Shown here: piece by piece, positions 12,428 through 24,570 of the stretch
How the letters are laid out: every line of letters begins with the position of its first letter
Numbering within the stretch: the stretch's first letter is position 1
Origin: Todiramphus chloris collaris
Lineage: Eukaryota; Chordata; Aves; Coraciiformes; Alcedinidae
DNA length: 64,000 nucleotides
Direction of reading: 5' to 3'
Assembly: GCA_025345505.1 (NCBI GenBank)
Contig: JANVCC010000011.1
Span: forward strand, 1,683,849-1,747,848
Position numbers and translations under genes: made by a program
Notes under the pieces: generated by a model
Databases searched by the model: none
The model's input: the letters and a program-made list of their open reading frames with translations, nothing else
What the model was told of the DNA's origin: nothing

Positions 12428-12480
12428 TATTTATATATATATAAAGATTATCTGTGTATATATATGTATAATATTTATTA
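12428..12480. repeat. TA-rich simple repeat
   Basis: Interrupted TA dinucleotides (ttatatatatataa, then tgtatatatatgtata). Self-complementary, so it could extrude as a cruciform or hairpin. Confidence 0.85.
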
Positions 12481-12864
12481 CCTAATTCCAGGCCAAGATT
12501 ATGAGTTAGATTAAAGAATTCTTAGAAGTTACAACTATACAACAATTACAATACAGTGATATCCTAGGTGCTTGTAGCTCTAACATGACATAAAGTGTTT
12601 TGCAGGGCTTGGTTAAGAGGATTTGTCTGGGTTCAAAGGAGGTGTACATTGATCAGCACACACTGATGGTAGTAGAGCTACACTAGTTGAAACCTGCTCA
12701 TGAGCCTTGATTCCAATTAATTACATGATGATGTTTAGTTTTCAAATGAGAAGGAAATTACTCGTTTTACCTTAAATTTTATTGTGCACGTGTACACACT
12801 ATAGGAAAACACAAATTTTTCAATGCCCTTATCTAGAAGCCAGGTTTGAAGCATTTCTGGCAAC

Positions 12865-12932
12865 TTTTATATATTTATGTAATTTATACATATATAATAT
12901 ATATTTTTAATATATAAATTCATATATGTATC
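12865..12932. repeat. TA-rich, near-palindromic tract
   Basis: About 68 bases that are almost entirely A and T, with alternating TA runs on both sides of a T-rich centre. It is the second such tract within 450 bases. Confidence 0.85.
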
Positions 12933-12977
12933 TTAAATGGTGTACATCAGCTAATGATCTATCGGTTAAGCCTGTGA

Positions 12978-13692
12978 CTGGATCACAGCGACCCCATGCA
13001 ATGCTTCAGGCTTGAAGAAGAGTGGATGGAAATTGCCCAGTGGAAAAGGGTCTGGGGGGTTTGTGACAGCCAGCTGAAGATGAGCCAGTGTGTGGGCAAG
13101 AAGGTCACCAGCATCCTGGCTTAGATCATCACTAGTGTGGCCAGCAGGACTAGAGCAGGGATCATCCCACTGTACTTGGCACTGGTGAGGCAGCACATCA
13201 AATCCTGGGTTCAGTTTTGGACCCCTGGCTCCAGGAATGACATTGAGGGGCTGGAGTGTGTCCAGAGAAGGTAAACGAAGCTGGGGAAAGGTCCAGAGCA
13301 CAAGTCTTGTGAGGAGCAGCTGAGAGAGACCTGAGGTTGTTTAGCCTGGGGAAAAGGAGGCTCAGGGGAGACCTGAAAGGAGGTTGTAATGAGATGGAGG
13401 TCGATCTTTTCTTCCAAGGAACAAGCAAAAGGACAAAAGGAAATGGCCTCAGGTTGCACCAGGGGAGATTTAGGTTGTACATTAGGAAAAGTTTCTTCCC
13501 TGAAAGGGATGTCAGACCCTGGTCCAGGCTGCCCAGGGAAGTGGTGGAGTCCCCATTCCTAGAGGGATTGAAAAGCCATGTAGATGTGGTGCTTCAGGAC
13601 ATGGTTTACTGGTGACCTGTCAGTGCTGGGTTAATGGCTTGAGACTTAATGATCTTAAAAGTGTTTTCCAACCGCAACAATTCTATCTTTCT
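12978..13692 (+). mobile_element. CR1 LINE, 5'-truncated, about 715 bases (type D)
   Basis: It begins at 'ggatcacagcgaccccatgc' in the ORF2 region and keeps the order of CR1 coding blocks: 'gaagatgagccag', 'gtggccagcaggac', 'gttcagttttggacccct' and 'cgaagctgg'. The 3' part reads 'ggagatttaggttgtacatt', 'gggaagtggtggagtcccc' and 'ttggaatgg'-type wording, with a decayed tail near 13680. Readable ORF2 pieces are 'ALVRQHIKSWVQFW' and '[10 protein letters not shown]'. A small internal deletion is apparent around 13373, where 'ggggagacc' joins directly to 'tgaaaggaggttg'. Confidence 0.95.
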
Positions 13693-14311
13693 AAGTGTAC
13701 TGCTTTCTGAAAGCACTTAATATCAACTCCTTGCTTCTTCCCTGGAATAACTGTAGTTTACCTGTCTCAGCAGCCATTGATAGTTTGGTGTTCTGGGGAA
13801 CGTTCACAGAAATTTGGCGTATTAACTACTGATGACTTTCATTTTCCTTCCTTCTGGCCCCAGTATCAAGGTTATGCTTGCAAAGGTAGCAGGTCAGCCA
13901 GAATCATTCTTCACTTTGGTGGAATATAGGGATGTTAGGAACAGACATGTATTGTATCTTAAATTTACAAGGAAAAGCAATCTAGGTGCTGACTTTGTGT
14001 GCAAGATACATCGTCTGTTGCCATATGTTCTGCTAAACCATTTGCTGAGGGTGGCTGGGCTGAGTATGTTTGCAGTGATGTAATTCTTAGAGCTGGAGCA
14101 TTCTTCAGTGGGGGGCTAATATTATAAGCTGCTGTTTCCTCTGTTCCCAAATGATGTTCCACTATGTAGAAGGTTAGGAGGTACCATTTCAGTGACTATA
14201 ACAGAACTGAAGGTCATCTTGGATTATTCTTAGTTTTCAAAAGCCACTTTTCTATCTCATTCTGTACTATCCTGACTTATGGCAGCCCACATGCTCCAGG
14301 TAGCCTGTCTT
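13693..14311. other. unique non-coding sequence
   Basis: No recognised features between a plus-strand and a minus-strand CR1. Confidence 0.4.
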
Positions 14312-14757
14312 CACAGAACCATAGAATCACAAAATGTTAGGGGTTGGAAGGGACTTCAAAAGAACTAGTCCAACCCCCTGCTGGAGCAGAACCACCTAGA
14401 CCAGGTCACATAGAAATGCATCCAGGTGGGTTTTGAATGTTTCCAGAGAGGGAGACTGCACAACCTCCCTGGGCAGCCTGTTCCAGTGCTCTGTTACTCT
14501 CACCATAAAGAAGTGTTTTCTCATATTTATGTGGAATCTCCTATGTTCCAGCTTGCACCCATTGCCCCTTATCCTATCACTGGTTGAAACTGAGAAGAGA
14601 CTGACTCCCCCCTTCTGACATTCATCCTTTACTTATTTATAAACATCAATGAGGTCACCCCTCCCTCAGTCTCCTCCAAGCTAAAGAGACCCAGCTCCCT
14701 CAGCCTTTCCTCATGAGGGAGATGTTCCACTCCCTTCATCATCTTCATGGCTCTGAT
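14312..14757 (-). mobile_element. CR1 LINE, 5'-truncated (type C, 'catccaggtgggttttgaat' variant)
   Basis: A tail tcacagaaccatagaatcac is followed by 'ggggttggaagggacttc', 'gtcacatagaaatgcatcc', 'cctccctgggcagcctgttc', 'ccattgccccttatcctatc' and 'agtctcctccaagctaaaga'. The same 3' UTR variant occurs at 32081, so the two copies come from a common source subfamily. The similarity ends near 14757. Confidence 0.95.
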
Positions 14758-15189
14758 GACTTTATGGGCTACAATTCTTCCAATAAGCCAAACAGGGTCA
14801 AAGCACGGTCCTGAGCATGGTCCTGTGATTGTCGAGACCCAAACTGTTAGCACAACAATTTCTATTAGATCAAAAGAATGTGAGACGCTTATTCACAATT
14901 CTGAGCACATGCTTCCAAGTAAATTGAGTAGATTTCTGATGGAAACAATGAAGTAAACCCCAACTGTTTACACATATGTAACTGCAAATAACAATTTCTT
15001 TACAGTACAAAGCAAAATCTCACTTCAAAGTCAATCTCTTCATGTCACTGGGTTCTTTCTTTTAGGCATTAAATTGTTAACTTCACATATTATCTGTTCC
15101 TCCTCATGTTTTTGTAGCTGATCATAAATACACTGCAGTGAATTCCATTTATTTGATAGAATAACATAGACGTGAGCAGTATTTTATAG

Positions 15190-15420
15190 ATTACAGATAA
15201 GACATACTCCCTGTCTAGGAGACTTTGAAATCTAAAGTAGTCAAGTTAAATACATGGCAGAACATGAGAAAATATTTCATTGGAAGGATTATCTGGGGGT
15301 ACTGGAGATTAAAGAGGAGTGTTTCTTGGAGAGATGAATTCTAAGCAATGCTTTGAAGAAAAGAGTGCATTTGACAGATGAACACCGGGAAAAGGCAAAG
15401 GCAAAAGGCCAAGAATGTGA
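15190..15420 (-). mobile_element. possible ancient L2-like LINE relic
   Basis: The plus strand follows the order and wording of the reverse complement of the conserved L2 3' region. It has 'ctccctgtctaggagactt' and 'gaaatctaaagtag' (L2: the block before 'acagtctag'). Next comes a G/A-rich run ending in 'ggaaggattatctggg' (L2: 'ggaaggcttcctgg'), then 'gctttgaagaaaagag' (L2: 'gtcttgaaggatgag') and 'gacagatgaacaccgg'. The match is by memory of the family, over a highly decayed sequence with gaps, so the call is tentative. L2-type relics are known in bird genomes at low density. Confidence 0.4.
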
Positions 15421-18400
15421 AGAGACAAAGAAAGAAATTAAATGAGATGATAGAAATAAGACAGTGCACTGTGAAGTAATGGTCTAGATCTTGGTCCTGT
15501 CAGGAAAAGCTATAAAGGTTGAGGGTCAGCACAGGTAGAAAAGGATAAGTCTTAGGACAGCTGTGTTTATAACTTTGAGTGTGTAATTGCATACTGTGTG
15601 AAGTCTTGGTCTCCAAGAGGAAAGTGTGGACTTGAGAATGAAAAAAAAAGAGCAAATGATGTGCTGCAGTGAAGACAGGAAAGGAGGAAAAGGAGTCAAA
15701 GGTCTGGAAGTCAACAGAAGGTAGGGAGTGGGAATCTGGAAGGAATACCTTTTCATTTCTGGGGAAAAAGAATATTTGAAATGCAAGTCCTGGTGGGGGA
15801 GGTCCCCATGGGTAGCATCAGGATAGAGGGGTAAGAGAAGTGAGATCCCAGTGTTGAGGTTCAGTGTCATGGCTGTAGGGCAGAAGCACAGATGAAACAG
15901 GTCAGGAGAGAAGGTGGATAGAAGGAAACACAGAGGACCAAAATTGGGTTCTGGTCCAATACCAATACACAGAACAAGACTAGAGGAGTCCTTGAAGAAT
16001 GGTCTGTAGGAAAATGTTCACAGACACCTTCTCCATCTCTGTTATGTCTCAGACATCGTTCCCTCTGTCTTCTTACACCTGACGTGAAGAGAACATCTGT
16101 TTCTGCCTGGATGTTGCTATTATTGATTATCTAGTAGACTTCCAAAACTACAAGTCTTTGTTTTTTCATTCTGTGTCTTATCCTTGATAAAGTTCCTGTA
16201 TAGACACCTGCAGACAGACCTGCAGAAAGCTTGATGACTTTTGTCAGGCATGACTGTCACTGGTTGCTCTCAGTGCTTCCTTGTGCTCCCCTGTCTACAT
16301 TCATCTGTCTGCCCCTGGCTTTATACTTTGACTGTGAGTCAAGCAGAACCTTCAGTAGACCTTCAGGGTGCTGCAGAGATACAAGAAAGTCATGCCCTGG
16401 TCTAGATTTTCCTCCCTGGTATCTTGTGCAGGGTGGGTTGTCACCCTTCTCCTGGCAGGACTGGTGGATCTCTCTATGCATGTCAGAAAGCACACTCCAT
16501 CTTATATTGCTGTAATTTACTCGAGAACATCAGAAAAAAAATAGCATCACGATACATATTCAGGAATTGTTTAGAGGCACTTACCCAGACACAGGGTCTG
16601 GGAAACCCCCTGGTTTAGCAATATCAGTGCAGACACAATGAGCTGTCTCCAGCAGCACAAAAGCAACAGAAGAGAGCTATAGGCAATAGATGGGGGAGTA
16701 GGTGGGTGAATTAAAGACAAAAAGAAAGAAACCCATTTAAAACAGTTAAGAAAGCAGGATTATTTTTCTGTCTGTGCTTGGTGCAACAGTTCCCAGAAAA
16801 AGAATGAGGGTAGAAAAATAACACCGTTACACATGCCAAAATTTGATTATGAGTGGAAAAATAAACTTTTCTAACAGCAGCTGCTGTTTTATATATTGGC
16901 CATAAAGCATGTAGTATTATGAAACTTGTAATGATATTTAGCAACTGCAGTAATCTTGTTAATTTTTTTTATAGATGGTCACTTACATCCTGTTTATAAG
17001 ATGTGCCTGAGCATCTGCAATATTACAAAGAAGTATTGTCATGAGAAGTTGCTGAGAGAATATTGTTTGCTTGGGGTGGCAGTGATTAATTAGAGTTTGA
17101 TTTACAATCTAGAAAATAAGTGGGAAAAGATAAAGCTTAGTTTGATATTAAGACACGTCTTCAGGTAGTCCAAGTTGGCCTGGATTATTTGAAGACTAAA
17201 CTGTGGTCTGCCTTTCTGTTCTTGGTTTTAACTAAAATCATGTCATTTTACAATACCTTGTAGCTTGTTTGCCTACTTAGGTGTTTCAGTATTATTCATG
17301 TGTGGTTTATTTTTATGATGTTACCCAAACCAAGTAGATCAAATCTGGGATTGAACTTGAGTGTTTCTAAAAAATACGTGTTTACTCTCAGAGGTTTGGA
17401 CCCAAGAAGTCTGGATGAAATAGGTAGTCAGGAAAGAGCTGCATAAAAATCTCAAATTCAGCACAAATTTACCAGGTTATAAAGTTTTCATCAGTAAATG
17501 TTGCCATGCAAGGGTGTCCTAGGAAATATCTATGCATGACTGAGGAATCTCATGCTGCTTGTCGGATTTGGGGTGTCTGGGACATGGCCAAGTGCTTACA
17601 CAGCTACTTGAAGGATTGCAGACTTCCATGTAAGCAGGAGAAAGACCATATTTCTTACTGACCTGAGCACTGAGTGGCTTCACTGACTTCTTGGAGGCAG
17701 TGAGGTCTATGTCATTAATGAATTTAGCAAGGTTGGCAAAGCTCAACTATTTTCTTTGATGGTGCAGCTGATCTTATCACTTGTGTCAGCAAAAGAAGCA
17801 AATGCAGAGCAAGAGCAGAAGCTCAATCCACATTTCACTTGAACATGTTGGTCGTTGCATTTTGCCAGTGCAGACTAGGGACAACATGCATGGCCACAGT
17901 CTCTCCTCCACTCATGCTGCAGACAAATGAGGTGCTCCTTTCCCAAGATTTGTTTGGAAGCTTCCAACTCTTTTAGCAAAGAGCCAGTGGGGAGAAAACC
18001 CTCACCCTGATCAGTTTGTGCAGTAGTAGCAGCAAGTGTTTGTGATAGCAGCCAAACCACTTATTCTCTTCTTCTGGTGCGTGGGGATGTGCAGGAGTGA
18101 GTCCAAAATCAATAATGCCCAGAAACATAAAAACAATTAACATACATGCCTAACTAAACCTTCCTGCTAAAAATATCATCTCAGAGCACATATTTACCTA
18201 CTCATGCTTCCCACTAAAAATAAACAGATTAAAGTCACAAACCTACTGTGTGAGTAGGTGGGGGGAGGGCACGGGTGACAAACACCACATGCAAAGCATC
18301 ACATGTGATCAAAATTCCTCTGTGCAACTTTTTCAGGCTCCCTTCCCACTCCAACCTTCCTTCAGCAGTTTGGATGGAGTTTCTGGACAGTTGTGCCAAC

Positions 18401-18550
18401 AGATTCTAGAACAGCATGTCTGCTTTGTGTCTGTGATGTTATCAATTATCTGCAGCCTCTGTAGCCACAATTCCAGGCAGAAGTTATCACAAATTCTTCC
18501 TCGGGGGCGAGGGTGTTTATTTGTTTGCTTTTTAATTTTTTATTTGTTTT

Positions 18551-18650
18551 CTGGAGACACCAGAACACCAGATTAGGACCCAAACCCTATTTTTTTTTTT
18601 CCATCTTTGACACTGATTCACTGGCTTTGTCGTGAACAAGTTGCACTCAC
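18551..18650 (+). mobile_element. possible MIR-like (CORE-SINE) relic, weak
   Basis: The sequence 'agattaggacccaaaccc', a T-run, then 'gacactgattcactggct' and 'cgtgaacaagttgcactcac' follows the order of the conserved MIR core ('ctgccactgacttgctgtgtgaccttgggcaag'-type text). There are many substitutions and an internal T-run at 18590-18600. It is weaker than the copy at 41997 and could be coincidence. Confidence 0.3.
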
Positions 18651-20129
18651 GATGTGTGAAATAGTATCAATCTGTGCCCAGGCAAGGCTGTTTTCATCAA
18701 AACTGAAATTATTGTCAGCAATGCTCCTTCAGATCATTTGCTGTTGACTTTGTGCAGCCAGGGTAAATCTTTGAATTGGCGAAAAGGGGTGTTTGCACAG
18801 CAAAAACAAGGGAAAATTAGGATGCTGATGGGCTTTGTCATGTTTGTTCTGATATAAGAAGCAGTGAGCAACAACTCAAGGTCTTTTGGTCGTGACCTCC
18901 ATATTCAACCCAAATAGATAAACATGTCGGCATTTCTGTGTGTCCTTTCCCTGAAGGCTTGAGTATTGTTTCTGTTAGGCTCAGGAAATGAATTTGGACC
19001 TTCCCTTTCTTTTGGGTTGAAGTTGCACAAGAAATGTTCAATCCAAGAGCCCCAGTTATTTTTATCTCCTGAGTATGCCTCAAGTAATTAATTCTCCAAG
19101 GCTATGTCTATACTAGCAAATTAAACTTGCCTATGTTTTCTCTCCAGCACTGAGGCCAACTGGCATGGGATAGCCCATACCCATAATACTAAAGACTGTT
19201 TATCACAAAAACATGACATCTGAGCATCTTGTGTTTTTCCCCAGGCTGGGCTTAGTGGCTCTTAAGGAGAAGGTTGGTTCATCCAGGGCAGAGGTGTACC
19301 ATGGATAGCTTCACACCACTGACACTGATACACAGAATCTCCAAACTCATAGCATTTAGTTTACTAGAGTAGGTCATTCTTGAAAGACTGTGATGGGCTG
19401 GATATTAATTTTTGCAAGATGTTTGCTAATCTTCTAGAGTCTTCTTGATATTCTACAGTTTCTTCAGCCCTCACCCATAACTTTTTGTCTAGAAAAGAGG
19501 ATCCCAATTATTTTGGACCACAAACCTTGAAAGTAATTGAAACTTCATAAAGACCAAGCTGCACATTTTTATCCAACTTTAAACTGAAAATATTGCAAAG
19601 GTCCTATAATTCCTGGTTTTTTATGCATCACTAGATGTGGCTTTGCACACCATGTCTCGAGAAATTCTGATTCAGGGCACATTCTTATGTAGGAATGTAA
19701 GAATATACTTTTTATCTTTGATTTTTTCTAATGAACCCTATTTTTAGCAAGGGTAAGGCAAGGAGCATGTATTTCATTGGTTTTTTTTGTGCAGGTGTCT
19801 CTGTATGACAATGCCAACAACAGCAAAAAAAGTCTGACAGACAATCTTGTTTCATGCTCCAGAAGACACAAATTTCAGTGGTAGCATCTCTGCTGAGATA
19901 AATTGGACCCATAGTCAAACATTTCATAGGCTCACAGCCTCTTTTGCAAGATCTGATAAATTACTAGACCATTTTTCTTTCCAGTATCAGGATCATCAAG
20001 TTAGAGTGTATTTTAATTATTTTCTTATCTTGTTTTCACTCAGTGGTCATTTGCCTTTGTTAACAGTTCCCTTACTAACAAAAACATGTCCTGAAAGAGC
20101 TGCTCTCTCTCAAAAATGTATTTTTTAAT

Positions 20130-20577
20130 TCATAGAATCATAGTATCGTAGAATGGTTTGAGTTGGAAGGGACCTTTAAATGTCCTCTAGTCCAACCTCC
20201 CTGGAGGGACCAGGCACATCTGCAGCTAGAGCAGGTTGCTCAGACCCCTGGCCAGCCTGGCCTTGAATGTTTCCAGGGATGAAGCATCTACTAGCTCTCT
20301 GGGAAACCAGAGCCAGTGTCTTATCACCCTCATCATGAAAGAATTCTTCCTTCTCTCTAGTCTAAATCTCCCCATTGTCCTGTCACAACAGGACCTGCTG
20401 TCCTCATCTTTCTTATATGTCCCCTTGAAGTATTGAAAAGCTACAAGGAGGTCTCCCTGGAGCTTTCTCCAAGCTGAACAACCCCAACTCTCTCAGCCTG
20501 GCCTCACAACAGCCCTCACATCATTTTTGTGACCTCCTCTGGACCTGCTTCAACAGGTCCATATATCTCCTGTGCTA
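20130..20577 (-). mobile_element. CR1 LINE, 5'-truncated (type B)
   Basis: The tail catagaatcatagtatcgta leads into 'gagttggaagggaccttta', 'catctgcagctagagcaggt', 'ggccttgaatgtttccaggg', 'gtctaaatctccccatt', 'cacaacaggacctgctg' and 'ctgaacaaccccaactctct'. It ends near 'caacaggtccatatatctcc'. A short deletion removes text between 'aaatctcccc' and 'attgtcctgtc'. Confidence 0.95.
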
Positions 20578-23016
20578 AAAAATTCCTAGAAGTCTTAGAA
20601 AACCCTAGAAGTCTAGGAAGGAAGAAACCACCTATGCATTATTTTCTTTGGTGAGCTCTATAACTATTCAGGGAAGCTAAATGCACTCACATGCTTGTTT
20701 TCTTCTGTCCTTGAATATGCCCACAAAACGCTCTGCATTGGTCAGACTAGGGCAAACAAAGAGAGCCTACCGCCTCTTTGTTTTCTCAGTGGACCCAAGT
20801 CAGAAACCCAGCCCTACTGCACTGTACTTCCTACCAAAAAAATACGTAATAACAGCTCTGTAAGCATAAGCTGTGGCATTCATCTGTGTTCCTGGGTCAC
20901 AGCCTCTCTAACATGGGCATGTTTCTGCCAAAAACCACAAATTATCAACAGCAGTTTTGCAAATTGCTTGGCTACCAAACCAGAACAGCCAAGGCCCCTT
21001 GACTTCTGTAAGTCTCAGTAATACACCATTCCTCTCAGTGAACACTCAATTTCCCAAGTATTTTGTCTTTTGTGAAAGCATGTGATCCATTTTACCTTGT
21101 TTGGGTGACAGGCAATTCCAGTGGTAGTATTTTTCCAAAGTCTCTCAGAACTCTGCAAGACAAATAGAAACTAAAACCACCTTGGTTTTACAGGTTTGCA
21201 GTGCAAGAATGTTATCATTTAAAATGACAGAAAACAAAACAAAACCCTGCAGTTAGATACAGTGAGAGTGATAGTAATTTGGTTGAAGAGATTCACATTT
21301 CTAAGTTGGGTTTTCTTTTTCCTTTGTAGAAAAAGTAAACACATGGAAATTAATTTCAAGCACTTTCTATGAATAAATTGCACAAAATTATGTCTGAGAG
21401 ACATCCAGCCTAACAGATGAAGGTCTAAGATTTCTTACAGGATTCACAACATCATGTATACATCCCTCTGCCTGATCACCTTGTGTTTATCTTCTTCCAG
21501 GTTATTTTTCATTTAGGGAAACATGAATTTAAGGTAGCTAAAGGGCCTCAGAGAGTAAGTGAACAACCTTCCTGCCTCTGATGCTTTTTCCCTGAGTTCA
21601 TCATATAATGCATGAAGAGCTCTGCTATGCCTCTCATGTAATGTGGGTGAGGAATGTGAAAATCTAACTGTGTAGTGGTAGTGGAGTGCTGAAAGGAAAC
21701 CACATGAAACACCATTTCAGTGAGAAAGTAGCAGACCGTGATCTTGGAGATCTCCTTCCCTTCCTCCCAACTGAATCTTCTACCCCAGGACTGGAGTCAG
21801 ACCTCTTCCCCAGCTTTCCTTTTCACCTTGTTAGTTGTAGCATATGTAAGTGCTCTGTGCTTGGTCTGGACATTGTGAGGAGAGGCTGGGACAGCAGTGT
21901 TTGTGGCTATGCTTGGGCAGGAAATCCTGATCCCCACCTTGCCAGGGTGAGATCATGGGCTATGCTCGTGTGTGTACACCCATCTCTTGGGAAACTCCTG
22001 CTTCTGCCTGGAGTGTCATGGCATGGATGGGAGTCGGTTGTGCCCCTTCAGACACCACTGATTCAATGCATGAACAGCTTGGGTGCCCAGGTGGGCATTG
22101 CAAGATCCTCCCAAGCTGTCTTCCTGAGGGCCACGCAATGGGAAGTATCACAACACCTTTTGCATCATCCAAGTACTCTTCTGATAGATCAGGCATCTGA
22201 TTCCTCTTGGTCTTAGTAGAAACAGAAGACAAAACTCCTAGTAAGAATCATGTGTGTTGGCTAGAGCCCAGGTGGATGTTGGGTACCCAAGTTCAGGAGA
22301 GAAACCAAGAAACCTCTTCCAAATTCTTCTGACATTCTTGAAAAGCTGAAGACATAAGTTAATTTCAGAAACTTAATAGGGATCTGAAGTTACATTAAAT
22401 GCAAGGGATCCCGAACTTCATCAGAGCTGATTGTCTACTGAGCTACCTAAACTTGGAGCCAACCACCTCAGCTAAAAGACCTGCTGCAAATGTGCTTTGG
22501 CTCTCTCATCATACTTGCACCCAGGTTTTCTTCCTGGGGAAACCAGCACAGGGAAGAGTAGAAGGAAAGGTGCAGATGTACTTGGGTCTCCTTCCAACAT
22601 ACACTCAGGAGCTAAAAAGCAATGCCTGTTTCTACTGTTTTTCTGTTCTCCTGATGCCCATTTCACACTCCAGCCATTTCAGGATACACATAATAAATGA
22701 CCTTTTGAAAAAATCCCTGTTTCTTGCACACTGTCCTGTGGGGATTAACTCAGTGTATTCTTCTGTTGGATCTTCATTTCATCCAGGATATAAATTGTTC
22801 TGCTCTTTGTCCCCAAGGAGATTAGAAATACTGTACTGGTGCACCTGTACAACCTAAACAGAGCAGCAACTGGATGAAAGCCCAAGATGTGGAGCACAAA
22901 TTGCTGCTGTCAGTGTCTCCTGGATAAAGGTTATGGATCTCTCTGCTTGCCTTGAATGCTTTGTGGTTGTTGAGTGCTCTTTTCTTAAGAGTCTCATACA
23001 GGAGCACTGTCACAGT

Positions 23017-23046
23017 CTTTTTCTTTTTTTTTCTTTTTTTTTTTTT
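23017..23046. repeat. T-rich low-complexity tract
   Basis: T runs broken by single C residues over 30 bases. Confidence 0.9.
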
Positions 23047-23585
23047 AATGAAAAAAGAAATTCTTTGTGATTTATTTCAGTAACAGCAAGAAAATAGGTA
23101 ACAGATCTCTTAGTTAAAAACTAAAATGAAAAATCTATCATACAGTAAAAAGAGTTTTGAATGATATCTTCTGCACTAACATGGAGAAAGGCAAAGAGTC
23201 CCCTATATCTTAGTGATCCATAGCCCTGAACATCTGTCTCAAAATATTCAGGCTCCAGGCTGCCAGCAAAAGAAGGTCTGGAGTTTAAAGGCTTGACCTT
23301 CCTGAAGAAACTATACTTGGACAATAAAGACTTTGGTTAAAAGGCTTACTGGGAATGGATGAAAATTCATCTCAGAGCAGAAAGTGATGCCAGTAGATTG
23401 CTCAGATGTAATGTATTAACTTGAGATTTATTGAGGTTGGATTTTTTTGTTTCGCTATTGCTTCTCTTTGCAAAGCTGAAACTTGTCCAGTGACACTCCG
23501 TTTCAGTCATTTGTATGGATTATCAGACACTTAGGAAAAACAAACAAACAAAAACATAAAATGATTTGTCAGTCACAGTTCCTTT

Positions 23586-23633
23586 AAAAAAAAAAAAAAA
23601 GAAAAAAAAAGAAAAAAGGAAAAGAAAAAAGAA
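23586..23633. repeat. A-rich low-complexity tract
   Basis: A runs with spaced G residues over 48 bases. Together with the T-rich tract at 23017 it could pair across about 550 bases, but only as homopolymer. Confidence 0.9.
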
Positions 23634-24570
23634 GCTGAGATCCAGCTGGTTTGTTATGAAAGGAGGTGGACTGGGAGATCTCTTAACAAACTTTCAGCTG
23701 AGATCTTGGCATACCAGGAAATAAGGAACTGTTTTCCTTAATTGCTGCCAGCATTTTTAATGTTTCCACCAGCTTCATTGGGCATCAAATGGGCACTAAA
23801 TTTGGATTATAGAATTTCCAGCACAATGCATGATGTATGACTCCTTTGATGAGGCTGTGTTTGTGGGAAGTATTTTACCTCGTGGTCTTTAACTAAACAC
23901 AGGTGAAACTTGGAGTTTATTCATAAAGGCTGGGATTACTTCAGCCGTCATCATGGAGCAGAAAGATAAACAGTAATGAAGCTTTAAAACGTCCTCCTGA
24001 GACTTCAGTCCATCTGTAAATTGCTCAGTGATTTAACAGAGACTGCACGTGTAGAGTAAAAGGAATACAGGGCTCTAAAGCCAGTTTGAGGGCTTCATAA
24101 TAGTTTTGATGGGTAGGCAGAACTCTCTCTGTATGTCTAAGTTAATATCTACCTAAAGGCACCCCCAAATTTGTCCTATAGAAAAAAGGGGTGTCACTGA
24201 GTTTCAGGATCAGGAGCAACAACCTCAGAGTTGGAATGACTGACTCTCTCCATAGATTTAAGCTGTTTATTTAAACTCAAGCTTTGTTTCCTGGTCCAGT
24301 CCAGATGTAACCAAGTGCAGCCTGTATCTCTGACTGTGTGAATTTTTCACTATTTATATCTCATGGGATTAACTTCAATATGGACCCAAACTTATCTGTC
24401 TCCTAGGCTAAGTTTTATAAACTCCATACTTTCATTTATGCCTAATCCACATCCATCTCTCATGGCACCCTTTAATCCCACTGTGACAGAGGGAATGGAT
24501 TTCCTCATTCAAAACCCATAAAGTCCTCATGAGGACTCACAGTACCTTTGATGATACCTCCATGCAATTA

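Larger units (their letters stand above)
11817..12977. other. unique sequence with A-rich and TA-rich low-complexity tracts
   Basis: No gene recognised. Besides the A-rich and TA-rich tracts listed separately, the sequence shows no repeat family. Confidence 0.4.
14758..20129. other. long unique interval with possible ancient LINE and SINE relics
   Basis: 5.4 kb without a CR1. Apart from the two tentative relics listed separately (15190 and 18551), I recognise nothing. The open frames at 15526-15870, 16231-16515 and 18250-18576 are about 95-115 codons long and show no known motif or splice context. Confidence 0.45.
20578..24570. other. unique non-coding sequence with T-rich and A-rich tracts
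   Basis: 4 kb without a recognised interspersed repeat. It contains the longest non-CR1 open frame that avoids the assembly gap (21686-22216, 176 codons) and another at 22399-22857 (152 codons). Neither shows a domain, signal peptide or splice-framed structure that I can recognise. A T-rich tract lies at 23017-23046 and an A-rich one at 23586-23633. Confidence 0.45.

Noticed and set aside
21686-22216. Longest open frame clear of CR1 and the assembly gap (176 codons, plus strand)
   Set aside because: No recognisable domain, signal peptide or splice-framed structure. An open frame in another reading frame overlaps it on the same strand, and one of similar quality exists on the opposite strand. 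The length is compatible with chance given the number of frames read.
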